From NCBI RefSeq assembly GCF_000971295.1, contig NZ_LANJ01000019.1, positions 124,001-188,000 on the forward strand: 64,000 bases of DNA, in the 5' to 3' direction. The position numbers and the translations under genes are program-made. The notes under the pieces were generated by a model that saw only the letters and a program-made list of their open reading frames with translations, was not told the DNA's origin and searched no databases. This DNA is from Devosia epidermidihirudinis (GTDB taxonomy: Bacteria; Pseudomonadota; Alphaproteobacteria; Rhizobiales; Devosiaceae). Shown here in pieces: positions 37,126-46,559 of this stretch (positions are counted from its first letter, which is position 1; every line of letters begins with the position of its first letter).

Positions 37126-37476
37126 ATGACCTACCTGCCGCAGCCCGAAACCGAGCAGATCGCCTTTGCCAATGTGCTGACAGCGCTGGGCGATGAGACG
37201 CGCCTCGCCATTATCGGCCTGCTGGCCCGCAATGAAGAAAACCCCATGTCCTGCGGGCAGTTTTCCGGCGTCGGCTCCAAGACCGGGCTGAGCTATCATT
37301 TGTCCAAGCTGCGCGAGGCCGGCGTCGTTCACGTCCGCCCCGAGGGCACCAAGCGCTATGTCAGCATTCGCCGGGCCGATCTCGATCAGCGCTTTCCCGG
37401 CTTTCTCGATTCCATTATTGCTACCGCCCAGCACCTGCCCATGCCGCGTGAAGAGGCACAGTCCACAGCCGACTGA
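37126..37476 (+). CDS. ArsR-family winged-helix regulator
   Basis: 116 residues. The helix-turn-helix is in LGDETRLAIIGLLARNE and GLSYHLSKLREAGVV, with the wing RPEGTKRYVSI. The classic ELCVCDL metal site of ArsR is not present and only one Cys (in MSCGQFS) is visible, so the ligand may not be a metal. It is divergent from an MFS exporter with two identical palindromes between, which is the typical self-regulating layout. Confidence 0.9.
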   Translation: MTYLPQPETEQIAFANVLTALGDETRLAIIGLLARNEENPMSCGQFSGVGSKTGLSYHLSKLREAGVVHVRPEGTKRYVSIRRADLDQRFPGFLDSIIATAQHLPMPREEAQSTAD

Positions 37477-37509
37477 GCCACCTCCGGGGCCACTTTCCCG
37501 GGAATAGTG

Positions 37510-37977
37510 ATGACCAGCCTGACCTTCCGCGACGCAACACCAGCCGATATCCCGACCATGCTCATCCTGGGCCACGCTGGCGACTCCCGTGGCGCCGCCA
37601 CCCCGCCGCTTGATCACAGCACGCTCACCGATCCACGCTATCGCGCCGCGTTCGATGCCATCACGGCAAACCCCGATCATCGCCTGATCGTGGCCGAGCA
37701 GAACGGGGAGATCGTCGGTACCCTGCAGATTTCTTTCATCCCCGGCCTGCCCAACTTCGGCACGAAGCGTGGCATGCTCGAGAACGTGCATATCCGCGCC
37801 GATCAGCGCGGCACGGGGCTGGGCAGCCAGATGGTCAGGTGGGCTGTTGAGGTGTGTCGCGCGGGCGGCTGCGACATGGTCCAGCTCACCTCAAACAAGG
37901 TGCGCACGGATGCGCACCGGTTCTATGAAAAGCTTGGCTTCAAGAAATCCCACGAGGGCTTCAAGCTGGCGCTTTAG
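37510..37977 (+). CDS. GNAT family N-acetyltransferase
   Basis: 155-residue acetyltransferase with the GNAT fold: RDATPADIPTM at the start, IVAEQNGEIVGTLQISF strand 3/4, and the acetyl-CoA loop IRADQRGTGLGSQMVRWA (Q-R-G-T-G-L-G) followed by NKVRTDAHRFYEKLGF. Substrate unknown. An ATG at 37510 or a GTG one codon upstream can start it. It lies 33 bases after the ArsR-like gene and may be read with it. The stop overlaps motB by 4 bases. Confidence 0.88.
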   Translation: MTSLTFRDATPADIPTMLILGHAGDSRGAATPPLDHSTLTDPRYRAAFDAITANPDHRLIVAEQNGEIVGTLQISFIPGLPNFGTKRGMLENVHIRADQRGTGLGSQMVRWAVEVCRAGGCDMVQLTSNKVRTDAHRFYEKLGFKKSHEGFKLAL

Positions 37978-38894
37978 GGCGTCAGCCCCGGCGGCACCGG
38001 CGGCGCTTCATACAGCACGGTGATCTTGATGCGCTCATTGGCGGCCATATAGGGATCGTTGGGGAAGAACGGATCGGTCGTCGAGCGGCCGATCACCGAC
38101 TTGATGCGGTTCTCCACCAGTCCTGATTCACCCAGAATGCTGCGCACCACATTGGCGCGGTCCGTCGACAGCTCCCACGAGCTATAGCGCGGATTGGCAT
38201 AGGTGCCGCCCGCAGCCGTGTGGCCAGAGATATTGATCTGGTTGGACAGCTTCTGCAGCGTCGGCGCAATTGCAGCGATCGCCTTACGGGTGATCTCGTA
38301 GGGGTACTTGGACCCTTCGGGGAACATCGGCGCGCCGTCCTGATCGATGATCTGGATATCGAGACCTTCATCGGTCACTTCAACAAGCAGGTTGTCCGAC
38401 ACTTCGGTCAGGTCTGGATTGGCCTGCCAGGCCTGGCGAATGCTCGCCGCAGCGCTGTGGAACACCTGAGAATAGGTGGATTTCAGCGCCTCGGACGAAG
38501 CCTTGGTCTCGTCGTGATCGGTCTGCTGATCGCCATTGCGGCCGCCCAGAATGGCGCCCTGCGCCCCAAGCGTGCCGCCATCCGGGGCCAGCGAGACGTC
38601 AGCCGTAATATCAGGCGCCGCGCCCGCGGACTGTGCCCCGTTGGCATCCAGCGCTGTACCGCCCATGATGCCGCCTGCCCCGCTCACGGACATGCTGACA
38701 TTGGGGGGCGCGAAGTAGTTGGCCAGGCCTTCTTTCTGTTCGGGCGTGGTCATCGAGATCAGCCAGAGCAGCAGGAAGAAGGCCATCATGGCGGTCACGA
38801 AGTCGGCATAAGCGATCTTCCAGGCGCCGCCGTGGTGGGCGTGCTTGTTGCGCTTGACCTTCTTGATGATGATGGGTTGATCGTACCCGGCCAT
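37974..38894 (-). CDS. motB: flagellar motor stator protein MotB
   Basis: 306 residues. A basic N-terminus (KKVKRNKHAHHG) is followed by a single span YADFVTAMMAFFLLLWLISM with the proton-binding Asp31. A periplasmic linker of about 120 residues leads to the OmpA-like peptidoglycan-binding domain (about 150-300) with IHISG-type INISGHTAAG and SSWELSTDRANVVRSIL. It anchors the stator to the cell wall. It lies 21 bases after motA. The unusually long Gly/Ala linker (about 68-120) is typical of alphaproteobacterial MotB. Confidence 0.95.
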   Translation of the reverse strand: MAGYDQPIIIKKVKRNKHAHHGGAWKIAYADFVTAMMAFFLLLWLISMTTPEQKEGLANYFAPPNVSMSVSGAGGIMGGTALDANGAQSAGAAPDITADVSLAPDGGTLGAQGAILGGRNGDQQTDHDETKASSEALKSTYSQVFHSAAASIRQAWQANPDLTEVSDNLLVEVTDEGLDIQIIDQDGAPMFPEGSKYPYEITRKAIAAIAPTLQKLSNQINISGHTAAGGTYANPRYSSWELSTDRANVVRSILGESGLVENRIKSVIGRSTTDPFFPNDPYMAANERIKITVLYEAPPVPPGLTP

Positions 38895-38915
38895 GAGACG
38901 TTCTTTCTTTTAGAC

Positions 38916-39779
38916 CTAAGCGTTAGCAGGCAGACCTGCGGTCGCCGCATCGACCTCGGCAAAGGTCGGACGCACTTCCGACATCAGCATCTTGCGGGCA
39001 AATTCGATGGCCATCACCGGCGGATTGCCCGACACGTGGGCAAGAAGGCCGGTCTTGAGGGAGAGGAAATACTTGTCCTCGGACTCAAAGATGTTGCGCA
39101 GCGACTGCGCCATCGGGGCAAAGAAGCCATAGGCCACGAACACGCCGAAGAACGTGCCCACCAGAGCGCCACCGATCATGTGACCGAGCACTTCTGGCGG
39201 CTCGCTGATCGCGCCCATGGTGTGAATAACGCCGAGAACGGCGGCCACGATGCCCAGAGCCGGCGTACCGTCGGCCAGCGCCTGAATGGCGCCAACCAGG
39301 CGCTCGCGCTCCTGGTGGTGGGTTTCCAGTTCCTCGTCCATCAGCGCTTCCATCTCGTGCACATTGTTGGTGCCGAGCGTAACCATGCGCATGTAATCGC
39401 AGACAAATTCCACCGCGTGGTGGTTTTTGGCGAAGGTGGGGAAGCGGTTGAACAGCGAGGATTCGTGTGGGTTCTCGATATGCGGCTCCAGCGCCAGAAT
39501 GCCCTTGGACTGGATCAGCTTGAACATGGAAAACTGCATGCCAAGCAGCTCCACATAGGCCGCCTTGTTGTAGCGCGGACCTTTGAACAGTGTGCCGAAC
39601 ACACCCAGCGACTGCTTCAGCACCGCGCCGGTATTGCCGATGATGAATGCGCCGATGGCGGCGCCGAGAATGATGACGAATTCGAACGGCTGCCACAGCA
39701 CCTCGAAGTGGCCGCCGACGCCCATATACCCAACGAGCACCGAGCCAACCACAACCGCAATGCCGATGATAAAGCGCAT
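38916..39779 (-). CDS. motA: flagellar motor stator protein MotA
   Basis: 287-residue proton-channel subunit with four spans (about 2-22, 31-50, 170-190, 200-222) and a large cytoplasmic loop. Typical motifs are YMGVGGHF, ALADGTPALGIVAAVLGVIHTM and VGTFFGVFVAYGFFAPMA. With MotB it drives flagellar rotation. A near-consensus CtrA box (39909-39923) lies 130 bases upstream. No other flagellar genes are in the window. Confidence 0.96.
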   Translation of the reverse strand: MRFIIGIAVVVGSVLVGYMGVGGHFEVLWQPFEFVIILGAAIGAFIIGNTGAVLKQSLGVFGTLFKGPRYNKAAYVELLGMQFSMFKLIQSKGILALEPHIENPHESSLFNRFPTFAKNHHAVEFVCDYMRMVTLGTNNVHEMEALMDEELETHHQERERLVGAIQALADGTPALGIVAAVLGVIHTMGAISEPPEVLGHMIGGALVGTFFGVFVAYGFFAPMAQSLRNIFESEDKYFLSLKTGLLAHVSGNPPVMAIEFARKMLMSEVRPTFAEVDAATAGLPANA

Positions 39780-39908
39780 CTAATCAACCTGTAATTCAAG
39801 CGTCGGCGGGCATGCAGCAACGCAACACGCATCACCGCCCGAAGGCCGTTCGATCTGAGAGGGGAGCAAGCTTGCCGCGCCCCCGCAACCAATAATGGGT
39901 CATTAGCC

Positions 39909-39923
39909 TTAACAGCCGGTTAT
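39909..39923 (-). promoter_or_regulatory. near-consensus CtrA box upstream of motA
   Basis: TTAA-N7-TTAT, one mismatch from the CtrA consensus TTAA-N7-TTAA, 130 bases from the motA start. CtrA controls motility in many alphaproteobacteria. Low confidence because one-mismatch sites are fairly common by chance. Confidence 0.35.
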
Positions 39924-40012
39924 TCCCGGCGAGTCCCGCGGGGCCACATTGTCCCGATCTGGACATTGCTGTGGCCACGACTTCATCGCAGGTCTCAAAC
40001 CAATGCAGACAA

Positions 40013-40026
40013 CTGAATCAATTCAG
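40013..40026. promoter_or_regulatory. small palindrome upstream of the PilZ gene
   Basis: CTGAAT-CA-ATTCAG, perfect 6+2+6 symmetry, 67 bases before the PilZ start. Possible operator; nothing else supports it. Confidence 0.2.
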
Positions 40027-40092
40027 TAAATCGCCCATTCAGAACGCACTGTCATATTGGTGTGGAAATGGTCGCATCTTGGGAGGTTAGTC

Positions 40093-40791
40093 TTGTCGAT
40101 GATCGAGCAGGATAATGAGCCGCACTATATGGGCGCCGTCATGGGCCGTTACGTGCTGGGCAACAATGCGCGCATTCCCGGCGTCAATATCTTTGCCTGT
40201 CGGGCTCGCTATATTTCACCCACCACGTTCATTGCCGCTGCTCCTGTAGTGGGCACGATCGGCGAAACCGTCCGCGCCTCCTTCGCGCCCTTTGGTGCTT
40301 TGCGTGGCACCATCTCCCGGCACGTGTCTGACGGCTTTGCAGTCAAAATCGATGCCAGCGACACCAAGCGGATCGAGCTGGCGCGCCATATCGACAGCCT
40401 CCGCGGTCACACCTGGAATGGCCCGTCCAACAAGCGCTCTGAACGCCGCTTCATGCCGGCCGAGCCCCGCTCGATCCTCACGCTCGATAACGGCGACGTC
40501 ATTCCCTGCCTGATTGTGGATTTCTCCGCCATCGGCGCATCGGTGTCAGCAGACCTGCAACCCAGCGTCGGCACCAGCCTCACCATTGGCGAGGTCTCCT
40601 GCAAGGTTGTGCGCCTGTTCGACGTGGGCTTCGCCGTACTGTTCGATTCTCCACAAAACGAAGACGCCGAAGAAATGCTCAAGGCCCCGCAGAAGTGGCG
40701 CGACTCGCTCAACCTCGTGCGGAGTACCCAGATCGATATCTTCGATCCTGCCGATATCCCCGATATGGATGGGGTCTATCCCGACTTTTGA
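40093..40791 (+). CDS. PilZ domain protein
   Basis: 232 residues with two PilZ-like halves. The C-terminal one carries RSERRFMPAEPRSIL (R-x3-R region) and DFSAIGASVSADLQP (D-x-S-x-x-G), the two parts of the c-di-GMP binding surface. The N-terminal half (about 15-110) has a PilZ-like beta barrel without the arginines. It would bind c-di-GMP and act in motility or envelope control. I start at TTG 40093 because GGGAGG lies 6 nt upstream; an ATG two codons later is possible. Confidence 0.82.
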   Translation: MSMIEQDNEPHYMGAVMGRYVLGNNARIPGVNIFACRARYISPTTFIAAAPVVGTIGETVRASFAPFGALRGTISRHVSDGFAVKIDASDTKRIELARHIDSLRGHTWNGPSNKRSERRFMPAEPRSILTLDNGDVIPCLIVDFSAIGASVSADLQPSVGTSLTIGEVSCKVVRLFDVGFAVLFDSPQNEDAEEMLKAPQKWRDSLNLVRSTQIDIFDPADIPDMDGVYPDF

Positions 40792-41030
40792 GCCTGGGCA
40801 GAGATGTCACAGGTTGAGCCAAACCGCCGCACCGGCCAACAAGGCTTGAATTGGACATGTCCGCCCCCTTCCCTTTCGGGACCATCTCCGCTAGACAGCC
40901 CACCTAACCACCATGTCTGGACCTTCCACCGCGCCGCAGCGCTCAGTTGCCGCGCGGTTTCGCGCGAGACAGGTGCTGTCCGGGCGATTCTTCCTGTCGC
41001 CCAGCCGTTATGAACAGTTGAGCGAGCACC
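40792..41030. other. carB upstream region
   Basis: 239 bases between the PilZ stop and carB. I see no gene. Any carB promoter must lie here. Confidence 0.4.
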
Positions 41031-44000
41031 ATGCCAAAACGTACCGACATTAAATCGATCCTCATCATCGGTGCGGGTCCGATCATCATTGGACAGGCAT
41101 GCGAGTTCGACTACTCGGGCACACAGGCGTGCAAGGCTCTCAAGGAAGAGGGCTACCGCATCATCCTGGTGAACTCGAACCCAGCGACGATCATGACCGA
41201 TCCGGATCTGGCCGATGCGACCTATATGGAGCCCATCACTCCAGAAGTCGTCGCCAAGATCATCGAAAAGGAACGCCCCGACGCCCTGCTCCCAACCATG
41301 GGTGGCCAGACGGCGCTGAACTGCGCGCTGTCGCTGCGCAAGATGGGCGTGCTGGAGAAGTTCGGCGTTGAGATGATCGGCGCGACTGCCGAAGCCATCG
41401 ACAAGGCTGAAGACCGCGAGCTGTTCCGCGACGCCATGAAGAAGATCGGGCTGGAAACACCCCGCTCCATGCTGGCGCACAACACCATCGAAGCGCTGCA
41501 GGCGCTCGAGGTCATCGGCCTGCCCGCCATCATCCGCCCATCGTTCACCCTCGGCGGCACCGGCGGCGGCATTGCCTATAACCGCGAAGAATACCTCGCC
41601 ATCGTCGAGAGCGGTGTCGATGCTTCCCCGACCAACGAAGTTCTGGTGGAAGAAAGCGTACTCGGCTGGAAAGAGTACGAAATGGAGGTTGTCCGCGACA
41701 AGAAGGACAACTGCATCATCATCTGCTCGATCGAGAACATCGATCCAATGGGCGTGCACACCGGCGACTCCATCACCGTTGCCCCTGCCCTGACCCTGAC
41801 CGACAAAGAATACCAGATCATGCGCGACGCCTCGCTGGCTGTCCTGCGCGAGATCGGCGTTGAGACCGGCGGCTCGAACGTGCAGTTCGGCATCAACCCG
41901 GCCGATGGCCGGATGGTCGTCATCGAAATGAACCCACGCGTGAGCCGTTCGTCGGCCCTCGCCTCCAAGGCAACCGGCTTCCCGATTGCCAAGGTCGCGG
42001 CACGCCTCGCTGTTGGCTACACGCTCGACGAACTGGACAACGACATCACCGGCGGCGCGACCCCAGCATCGTTCGAACCGACCATCGACTATGTCGTCAC
42101 CAAGATCCCACGCTTTGCCTTCGAGAAGTTCCCCGGCGCCGATGATCGCCTGACCACCTCGATGAAGTCGGTCGGCGAAGCCATGGCCATCGGCCGCACC
42201 TTCCAGGAAAGCCTGCAGAAGGCCCTGCGCTCGCTGGAAACCGGCCTGACCGGTCTCAACGAAGCCGTCATCCCGGGTCTGGGCGAAGGCGAAGACAAGA
42301 ACGCCATCAAGGCCGCTCTTGGCACCCCAACGCCAAACCGCCTGCTGCAGGTTGCCGAGGCCATGCGCCTGGGCATGAGCAACGAAGATATCTTCGAGGC
42401 ATGCAAGATCGATCCATGGTTCCTTGAGCAGATCAAGGGCATCGTGGACATGGAAGCCAAGGTGCGCGAGCTCGGCCTGCCCGATAACGCGCCGGCCCTG
42501 CGCTCGCTCAAGGCCATGGGCTTCTCGGACAAGCGCCTGGCCCAGCTGACCAACCTCAAGCCAAGCGACGTGCGCAAGCTCCGTCACTCGCTCGAAGTGC
42601 GTCCGGTCTACAAGCGCATCGACACATCGGCTGCCGAGTTTGCCTCGCCAACCGCCTATATGTACTCGACCTACGAAGCGCCCTTTAACGGCGTCGTGGC
42701 CGACGAGGCACGCCCATCCGATCGCAAGAAGGTCGTCATTCTCGGCGGCGGTCCAAACCGTATCGGCCAGGGCATCGAGTTCGACTATTGCTGCTGCCAT
42801 GCCGCCTTCGCGCTGGCCGAAGCTGGCTATGAAACCATCATGGTCAACTGCAACCCCGAGACCGTCTCGACCGACTATGACACCTCGGACCGCCTCTATT
42901 TCGAGCCGCTGACCGAAGAAGACGTCATCGAAATCCTCGAGACCGAAAAGCAGAACGGCACGCTCCACGGCGTCATCGTCCAGTTCGGCGGCCAGACCCC
43001 GCTGAACCTGGCCGAAGCCGTGCAGAAGGCCGGCGTGCCGATCCTGGGCACCCAGCCAGACGCCATCGACTTGGCCGAAGACCGCGACCTGTTCTCCAAG
43101 CTCCTCAACAAGCTCGAGCTGACCCAGCCCAAGAATGGCATTGCCTATTCGCTGGAGCAGGCCCGTCTGGTTGCCGAGCGCCTTGGCTACCCATTGGTGA
43201 TCCGCCCAAGCTACGTGCTGGGTGGCCGCGCCATGGCCATCGTGCACTCGGCGTCCGAGTTCGAGCGCTATGTGCAGGATACCCTGACCGGCCTCGTGCC
43301 GCCCGATATCCTGATGCGCTACCCCAACGATAAGACCGGCCAGATCAACTCTGTCCTGTCCGACAACCCGCTGCTGTTTGATGCATACCTGTCCGGCGCC
43401 ACCGAAATCGACGTCGACGCCCTGTGCGATGGCGAGACGGTTTTCGTGGCCGGTATCATGGAGCACATTGAAGAAGCAGGCATTCACTCCGGCGACTCTG
43501 CCTGCTCGCTCCCACCCCAGAACCTCTCTCCCGAGATCCTGGCAGAGCTCAAGCGTCAGACCGCCCAGCTGGCTTTCGCGCTCAAGGTCGGCGGCCTGAT
43601 GAACGTTCAGTACGCTCTCAAGGACGGCGTGATCTACCTGCTCGAAGTCAACCCGCGCGCCTCGCGCACGGTGCCCTTCGTTGCCAAGGTCATCGGCGAG
43701 CCCATCGCCAAGATCGCCTCGCGCATCATGGCCGGTGAAAGCCTTGCCAGCTTTGGCCTCGTGGAAAAGACGTTCAAGCACATCGCCGTCAAGGAAGCCG
43801 TGTTCCCGTTCAACCGCTTCCCAGGCGTTGATACGGTGCTTGGCCCAGAGATGAAGTCGACCGGTGAAGTCATCGGCCTCGACACCAACTTCGCCGTGGC
43901 CTTCGCCAAGTCGCAGATGGGTGCAGGCCAGAAGGTGCCGACCTCCGGCAAGGCTTTCATCTCGGTTCGCGACGAAGACAAGCCACTGATCATCGACATG

Positions 44001-44342
44001 GCCCGCCATCTCGTGGAAGCCGGCTTTGAGATCCTCGCCACTGGCGGCACCCAGCGCTATCTGGTCGACAACAACATTGCTGCGACCAAGATCAACAAGG
44101 TGCTCGAAGGCCGTCCACACATCGTGGACTCCATGAAGAATGGCGGCGTGCAGCTGGTGATCAACACCACCGATGGCATGAAGTCGATCAGCGACAGCCG
44201 CGACATCCGTCGCACGGCCCTGCTCGCCAAGATCCCCTACTACACGACCATCGACGGCGCTCTTGCCGCTGTCGAAGGCATCGTCGCCCTCAAGAGCGGC
44301 AGCCTCCAGGTCCGCTCGCTGCAAAGCTACTTCGCAGCCTAA
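41031..44342 (+). CDS. carB: carbamoyl-phosphate synthase large subunit
   Basis: 1103-residue synthetase subunit. It makes carbamoyl phosphate from bicarbonate, ammonia (from CarA) and 2 ATP. Two homologous ATP-grasp halves are visible: carboxyphosphate (about 1-400, [19 protein letters not shown] motif at the second, [19 protein letters not shown] at the first) and carbamate-kinase (about 560-950). An oligomerisation domain lies between and a C-terminal allosteric MGS-like domain (about 950-1103, [13 protein letters not shown]) binds UMP/IMP/ornithine. The ATG at 41031 follows GAGCGAG. It is not next to carA. Confidence 0.98.
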   Translation: MPKRTDIKSILIIGAGPIIIGQACEFDYSGTQACKALKEEGYRIILVNSNPATIMTDPDLADATYMEPITPEVVAKIIEKERPDALLPTMGGQTALNCALSLRKMGVLEKFGVEMIGATAEAIDKAEDRELFRDAMKKIGLETPRSMLAHNTIEALQALEVIGLPAIIRPSFTLGGTGGGIAYNREEYLAIVESGVDASPTNEVLVEESVLGWKEYEMEVVRDKKDNCIIICSIENIDPMGVHTGDSITVAPALTLTDKEYQIMRDASLAVLREIGVETGGSNVQFGINPADGRMVVIEMNPRVSRSSALASKATGFPIAKVAARLAVGYTLDELDNDITGGATPASFEPTIDYVVTKIPRFAFEKFPGADDRLTTSMKSVGEAMAIGRTFQESLQKALRSLETGLTGLNEAVIPGLGEGEDKNAIKAALGTPTPNRLLQVAEAMRLGMSNEDIFEACKIDPWFLEQIKGIVDMEAKVRELGLPDNAPALRSLKAMGFSDKRLAQLTNLKPSDVRKLRHSLEVRPVYKRIDTSAAEFASPTAYMYSTYEAPFNGVVADEARPSDRKKVVILGGGPNRIGQGIEFDYCCCHAAFALAEAGYETIMVNCNPETVSTDYDTSDRLYFEPLTEEDVIEILETEKQNGTLHGVIVQFGGQTPLNLAEAVQKAGVPILGTQPDAIDLAEDRDLFSKLLNKLELTQPKNGIAYSLEQARLVAERLGYPLVIRPSYVLGGRAMAIVHSASEFERYVQDTLTGLVPPDILMRYPNDKTGQINSVLSDNPLLFDAYLSGATEIDVDALCDGETVFVAGIMEHIEEAGIHSGDSACSLPPQNLSPEILAELKRQTAQLAFALKVGGLMNVQYALKDGVIYLLEVNPRASRTVPFVAKVIGEPIAKIASRIMAGESLASFGLVEKTFKHIAVKEAVFPFNRFPGVDTVLGPEMKSTGEVIGLDTNFAVAFAKSQMGAGQKVPTSGKAFISVRDEDKPLIIDMARHLVEAGFEILATGGTQRYLVDNNIAATKINKVLEGRPHIVDSMKNGGVQLVINTTDGMKSISDSRDIRRTALLAKIPYYTTIDGALAAVEGIVALKSGSLQVRSLQSYFAA

Positions 44343-44349
44343 GACATTT

Positions 44350-44376
44350 GCCTCCCCCTTCTCGTAAGGGGGAGGC
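44350..44376 (+). terminator. hairpin after carB
   Basis: Perfect 11-bp inverted repeat GCCTCCCCCTT/AAGGGGGAGGC with loop CTCGT, 7 bases after the carB stop. No T-run; the sequence belongs to the C/T-rich repeat family seen elsewhere. Confidence 0.6.
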
Positions 44377-44403
44377 GCCACACTGGGGATTTCTCCCCCT
44401 ATC

Positions 44404-44480
44404 GTCATTGCCCGGCTCGTCCGGGCAATCCATTGCCGCCGCGCCGAAAGATGGATCACCCGGCCAAGCCGGGTGATGAC
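44404..44480. repeat. palindromic intergenic repeat (CACCCGG family)
   Basis: Arms ATTGCCCGGCTCGTCCGGGC and ATCACCCGGCCAAGCCGGGT around an ATCCATTGCCG centre. Same family as 13934-13956, 29984-30054 and 48431-48910. Confidence 0.7.
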
Positions 44481-44743
44481 GGCGGCGAGGGAAACGCGCA
44501 GACGGCCCACCAACGACCGGCGCCTTGACACCCGATCCAGCGCCCCTATGCTCTCCCCATGATGATCGAAGCAACCAAGCACCCCGTGCACCTGATCGCC
44601 TAAGGCGTTCAGCGGAGCACTTCCGACAGGCGACAGCCGCCTGGTTCATGACCGCCTCGTGGCGGCTATGCGGACGTTTGGATTCATCACCCTGCCCACA
44701 TGCACTCCAGAGCGAGGCAAGGCAGGTCGATTTCAGAGACATC

Positions 44744-45373
44744 ATGACCAATTATTTCAAGGATGCCTTTAGCGGCATTCAACTGCATGAGCAGGTCACC
44801 AACCCCAATATCGTGGTTGGTCGCTTCAGCTACTATTCCGGCTATTATCACGGCCACAGCTTCGACGATTGCGCCCGCTACCTGCTGCCGCATGAGGGGG
44901 CGGACCGCCTGATCGTCGGCAGCTTCTGCTCCATCGGGTCGGGCGCCGCCTTCATCATGGCTGGTAATCAGGGCCATCGCTATGACTGGGTCAGCTCGTT
45001 CCCGTTCTTCTACATGCCCGAAGAGCCAGCCTTTGCCGGCGCCACCGACGCCTATTCGCCATCGGGCGATACGGTGATCGGCAATGATGTGTGGATCGGC
45101 AGCGAAGCCATCATCATGCCCGGCATCACCATCGGCCACGGCGCCGTCATCGGCACGCGCGCCTTGGTCAGCAAAAACGTCGAACCCTACGCCATCGTCG
45201 GCGGCAACCCCGCCAAACTGATCCGTAAACGCTTCGACGACGAGCCCATCTCTCAGCTGCTCGAAATGGCCTGGTGGGACTGGACAGACGAAGAGCTCAG
45301 GGCAGCGATGCCCCTGCTCTGTAGCGCCAATATCCCGGCACTCCACAAGCATTGGCTGGAACGACTGGACTAA
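44744..45373 (+). CDS. CatB-type (xenobiotic) acetyltransferase
   Basis: 209-residue left-handed beta-helix acyltransferase of the CatB (type B chloramphenicol/xenobiotic) family. Family hallmarks are [20 protein letters not shown] at the start, [22 protein letters not shown] with the catalytic His78, [19 protein letters not shown] and [14 protein letters not shown]. It would acetylate hydroxyl groups of amphenicol-like compounds; as a chromosomal gene in an environmental species its natural substrate is unknown. The ATG at 44744 has only a weak AGAGA upstream. There are no mobile genes beside it. Confidence 0.92.
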   Translation: MTNYFKDAFSGIQLHEQVTNPNIVVGRFSYYSGYYHGHSFDDCARYLLPHEGADRLIVGSFCSIGSGAAFIMAGNQGHRYDWVSSFPFFYMPEEPAFAGATDAYSPSGDTVIGNDVWIGSEAIIMPGITIGHGAVIGTRALVSKNVEPYAIVGGNPAKLIRKRFDDEPISQLLEMAWWDWTDEELRAAMPLLCSANIPALHKHWLERLD

Positions 45374-45386
45374 CCCCAACCACAAC

Positions 45387-45453
45387 GTCATCCCCGCGAA
45401 AGCGGGGATCTCCCTTTACAAGACAGGGGGATTCCCGCTTTCGCGGGAATGAC
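45387..45453. repeat. palindromic repeat with CCCGCGAAAGCGGG arms
   Basis: Two self-complementary arms, ATCCCCGCGAAAGCGGGGAT and ATTCCCGCTTTCGCGGGAAT, facing each other across CTCCCTTTACAAGACAGGGG. This arrangement is a widespread proteobacterial intergenic element. It lies between convergent genes. Confidence 0.75.
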
Positions 45454-45461
45454 ATCGTGGG

Positions 45462-46484
45462 CTACTTACCTTCAAAAAACGCCACAACCGCTGCCAGCGC
45501 GCCATCGATCGCATCATCATCGATGTCGATATGCGTCACCCAGCGCTGCTTGCCATAGGTGCCCAGAATGCCAACGCCCGCCGCGGCCATGGCCGCGTCA
45601 AAGCGCTCGGCAATGTCCTTGTCCGCATCGACAAAGATGATGTTGGTATCGGGTGTTACCACTTTCAGCGCCGGATAGGCCGCAAGGCCCTCCGCCAGCC
45701 GCTTGGCGCGACGGTGATCATCGGCGAGCCGCGCCACATTGTGGTCGAGCGCATAAAGCCCCGCTGCCGCGAGAATGCCCGACTGGCGCATGCTGCCGCC
45801 CAGCATCTTGCGATGGCGACGTGCCTTGTCGATCAAATCCTGCCGCCCCACCAGCACCGAGCCAACCGGCGCCCCGAGCCCCTTGGACAGGCAGATCGAC
45901 ACCGTATCGAACGCCGCGGTAAAGCTCTTGATATCAGTCCCCAGCGCCGCGCAGGCATTGAACGCGCGCGCGCCATCGAGATGAAAGCCCAGCGCGCGGC
46001 GCTGCGCAATCTCGGCCACTGCATTCATATAGGCCATGGGCAGCGCCCGGCCGCCAAAGGTGTTTTCCAGCGCGATCACCGTGGTGCGCGCGTAGTGGTG
46101 ATCGTCCGGCTTGATCGCCGCCTCGATATCGCCCAGCGCCATGGTTCCGTCAGCCTGATGGGCGATCGGCTGCGGCTGGATCGAGCCCAACACCGCCGCG
46201 CCACCCGCCTCATGGCTGTAAAGATGGGCGTCCTGCCCGGCGATATACTCGTCGCCGCGCCCGCAATGGCTCATCAACGCCAAGAGGTTTGATTGCGTGC
46301 CCGAGGGCACGTAGATCGCGTCGTCCTTGCCCAGCATCGCCGCCATGCGCTGCTCCAGCTGCAACACGGTCGGATCATCGCGGAACACGTCATCGCCCAC
46401 TTCGGCCTCAGCCATGGCGGCGCGCATGCCCGCAGATGGACGAGTTACTGTGTCGGAGCGAAAATCGTAGCGAATGGTGTTCAT
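45462..46484 (-). CDS. ltaE: low-specificity L-threonine aldolase
   Basis: 340-residue PLP enzyme that splits L-threonine or allo-threonine to glycine and acetaldehyde. It shows the fold-type I motifs: FRSDTVTRPS at the start, SGTQSNLLALMSHC, FHLDGARAFNA with the PLP Asp, and SICLSKGLGAPVGS with the Schiff-base Lys. Length is normal. It is convergent with the CatB-like gene. Confidence 0.92.
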   Translation of the reverse strand: MNTIRYDFRSDTVTRPSAGMRAAMAEAEVGDDVFRDDPTVLQLEQRMAAMLGKDDAIYVPSGTQSNLLALMSHCGRGDEYIAGQDAHLYSHEAGGAAVLGSIQPQPIAHQADGTMALGDIEAAIKPDDHHYARTTVIALENTFGGRALPMAYMNAVAEIAQRRALGFHLDGARAFNACAALGTDIKSFTAAFDTVSICLSKGLGAPVGSVLVGRQDLIDKARRHRKMLGGSMRQSGILAAAGLYALDHNVARLADDHRRAKRLAEGLAAYPALKVVTPDTNIIFVDADKDIAERFDAAMAAAGVGILGTYGKQRWVTHIDIDDDAIDGALAAVVAFFEGK

Positions 46485-46559
46485 GGCGGGCTCGTGCGTT
46501 GTCAGCGCAATCGCGCCGGAGAAGGCTCAAGCCATAGCGAGTGAACGCCGCCTCAGCAA

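Larger units (their letters stand above)
39780..40092. other. divergent intergenic region (motA / PilZ)
   Basis: 313 bases with no gene. It contains a near-CtrA box (39909-39923) and a CTGAAT-CA-ATTCAG palindrome (40013-40026). Small open frames here are spurious. Confidence 0.6.
44343..44743. other. carB/CatB intergenic region
   Basis: 401 bases, occupied by a hairpin (44350-44376) and a palindromic repeat (44404-44480). The remaining 260 bases hold the CatB-like gene's promoter and no convincing gene. Confidence 0.6.

Noticed and set aside
40776..44591. very long open frame antisense to carB
   Set aside because: GC-rich codon bias of carB keeps the opposite strand open; the antisense product has no domain pattern and carB itself is certain.
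44744..45373. CatB-type gene as part of an integron or resistance island
   Set aside because: No integrase, attC-like site or transposase is beside it; it appears to be a resident chromosomal gene.
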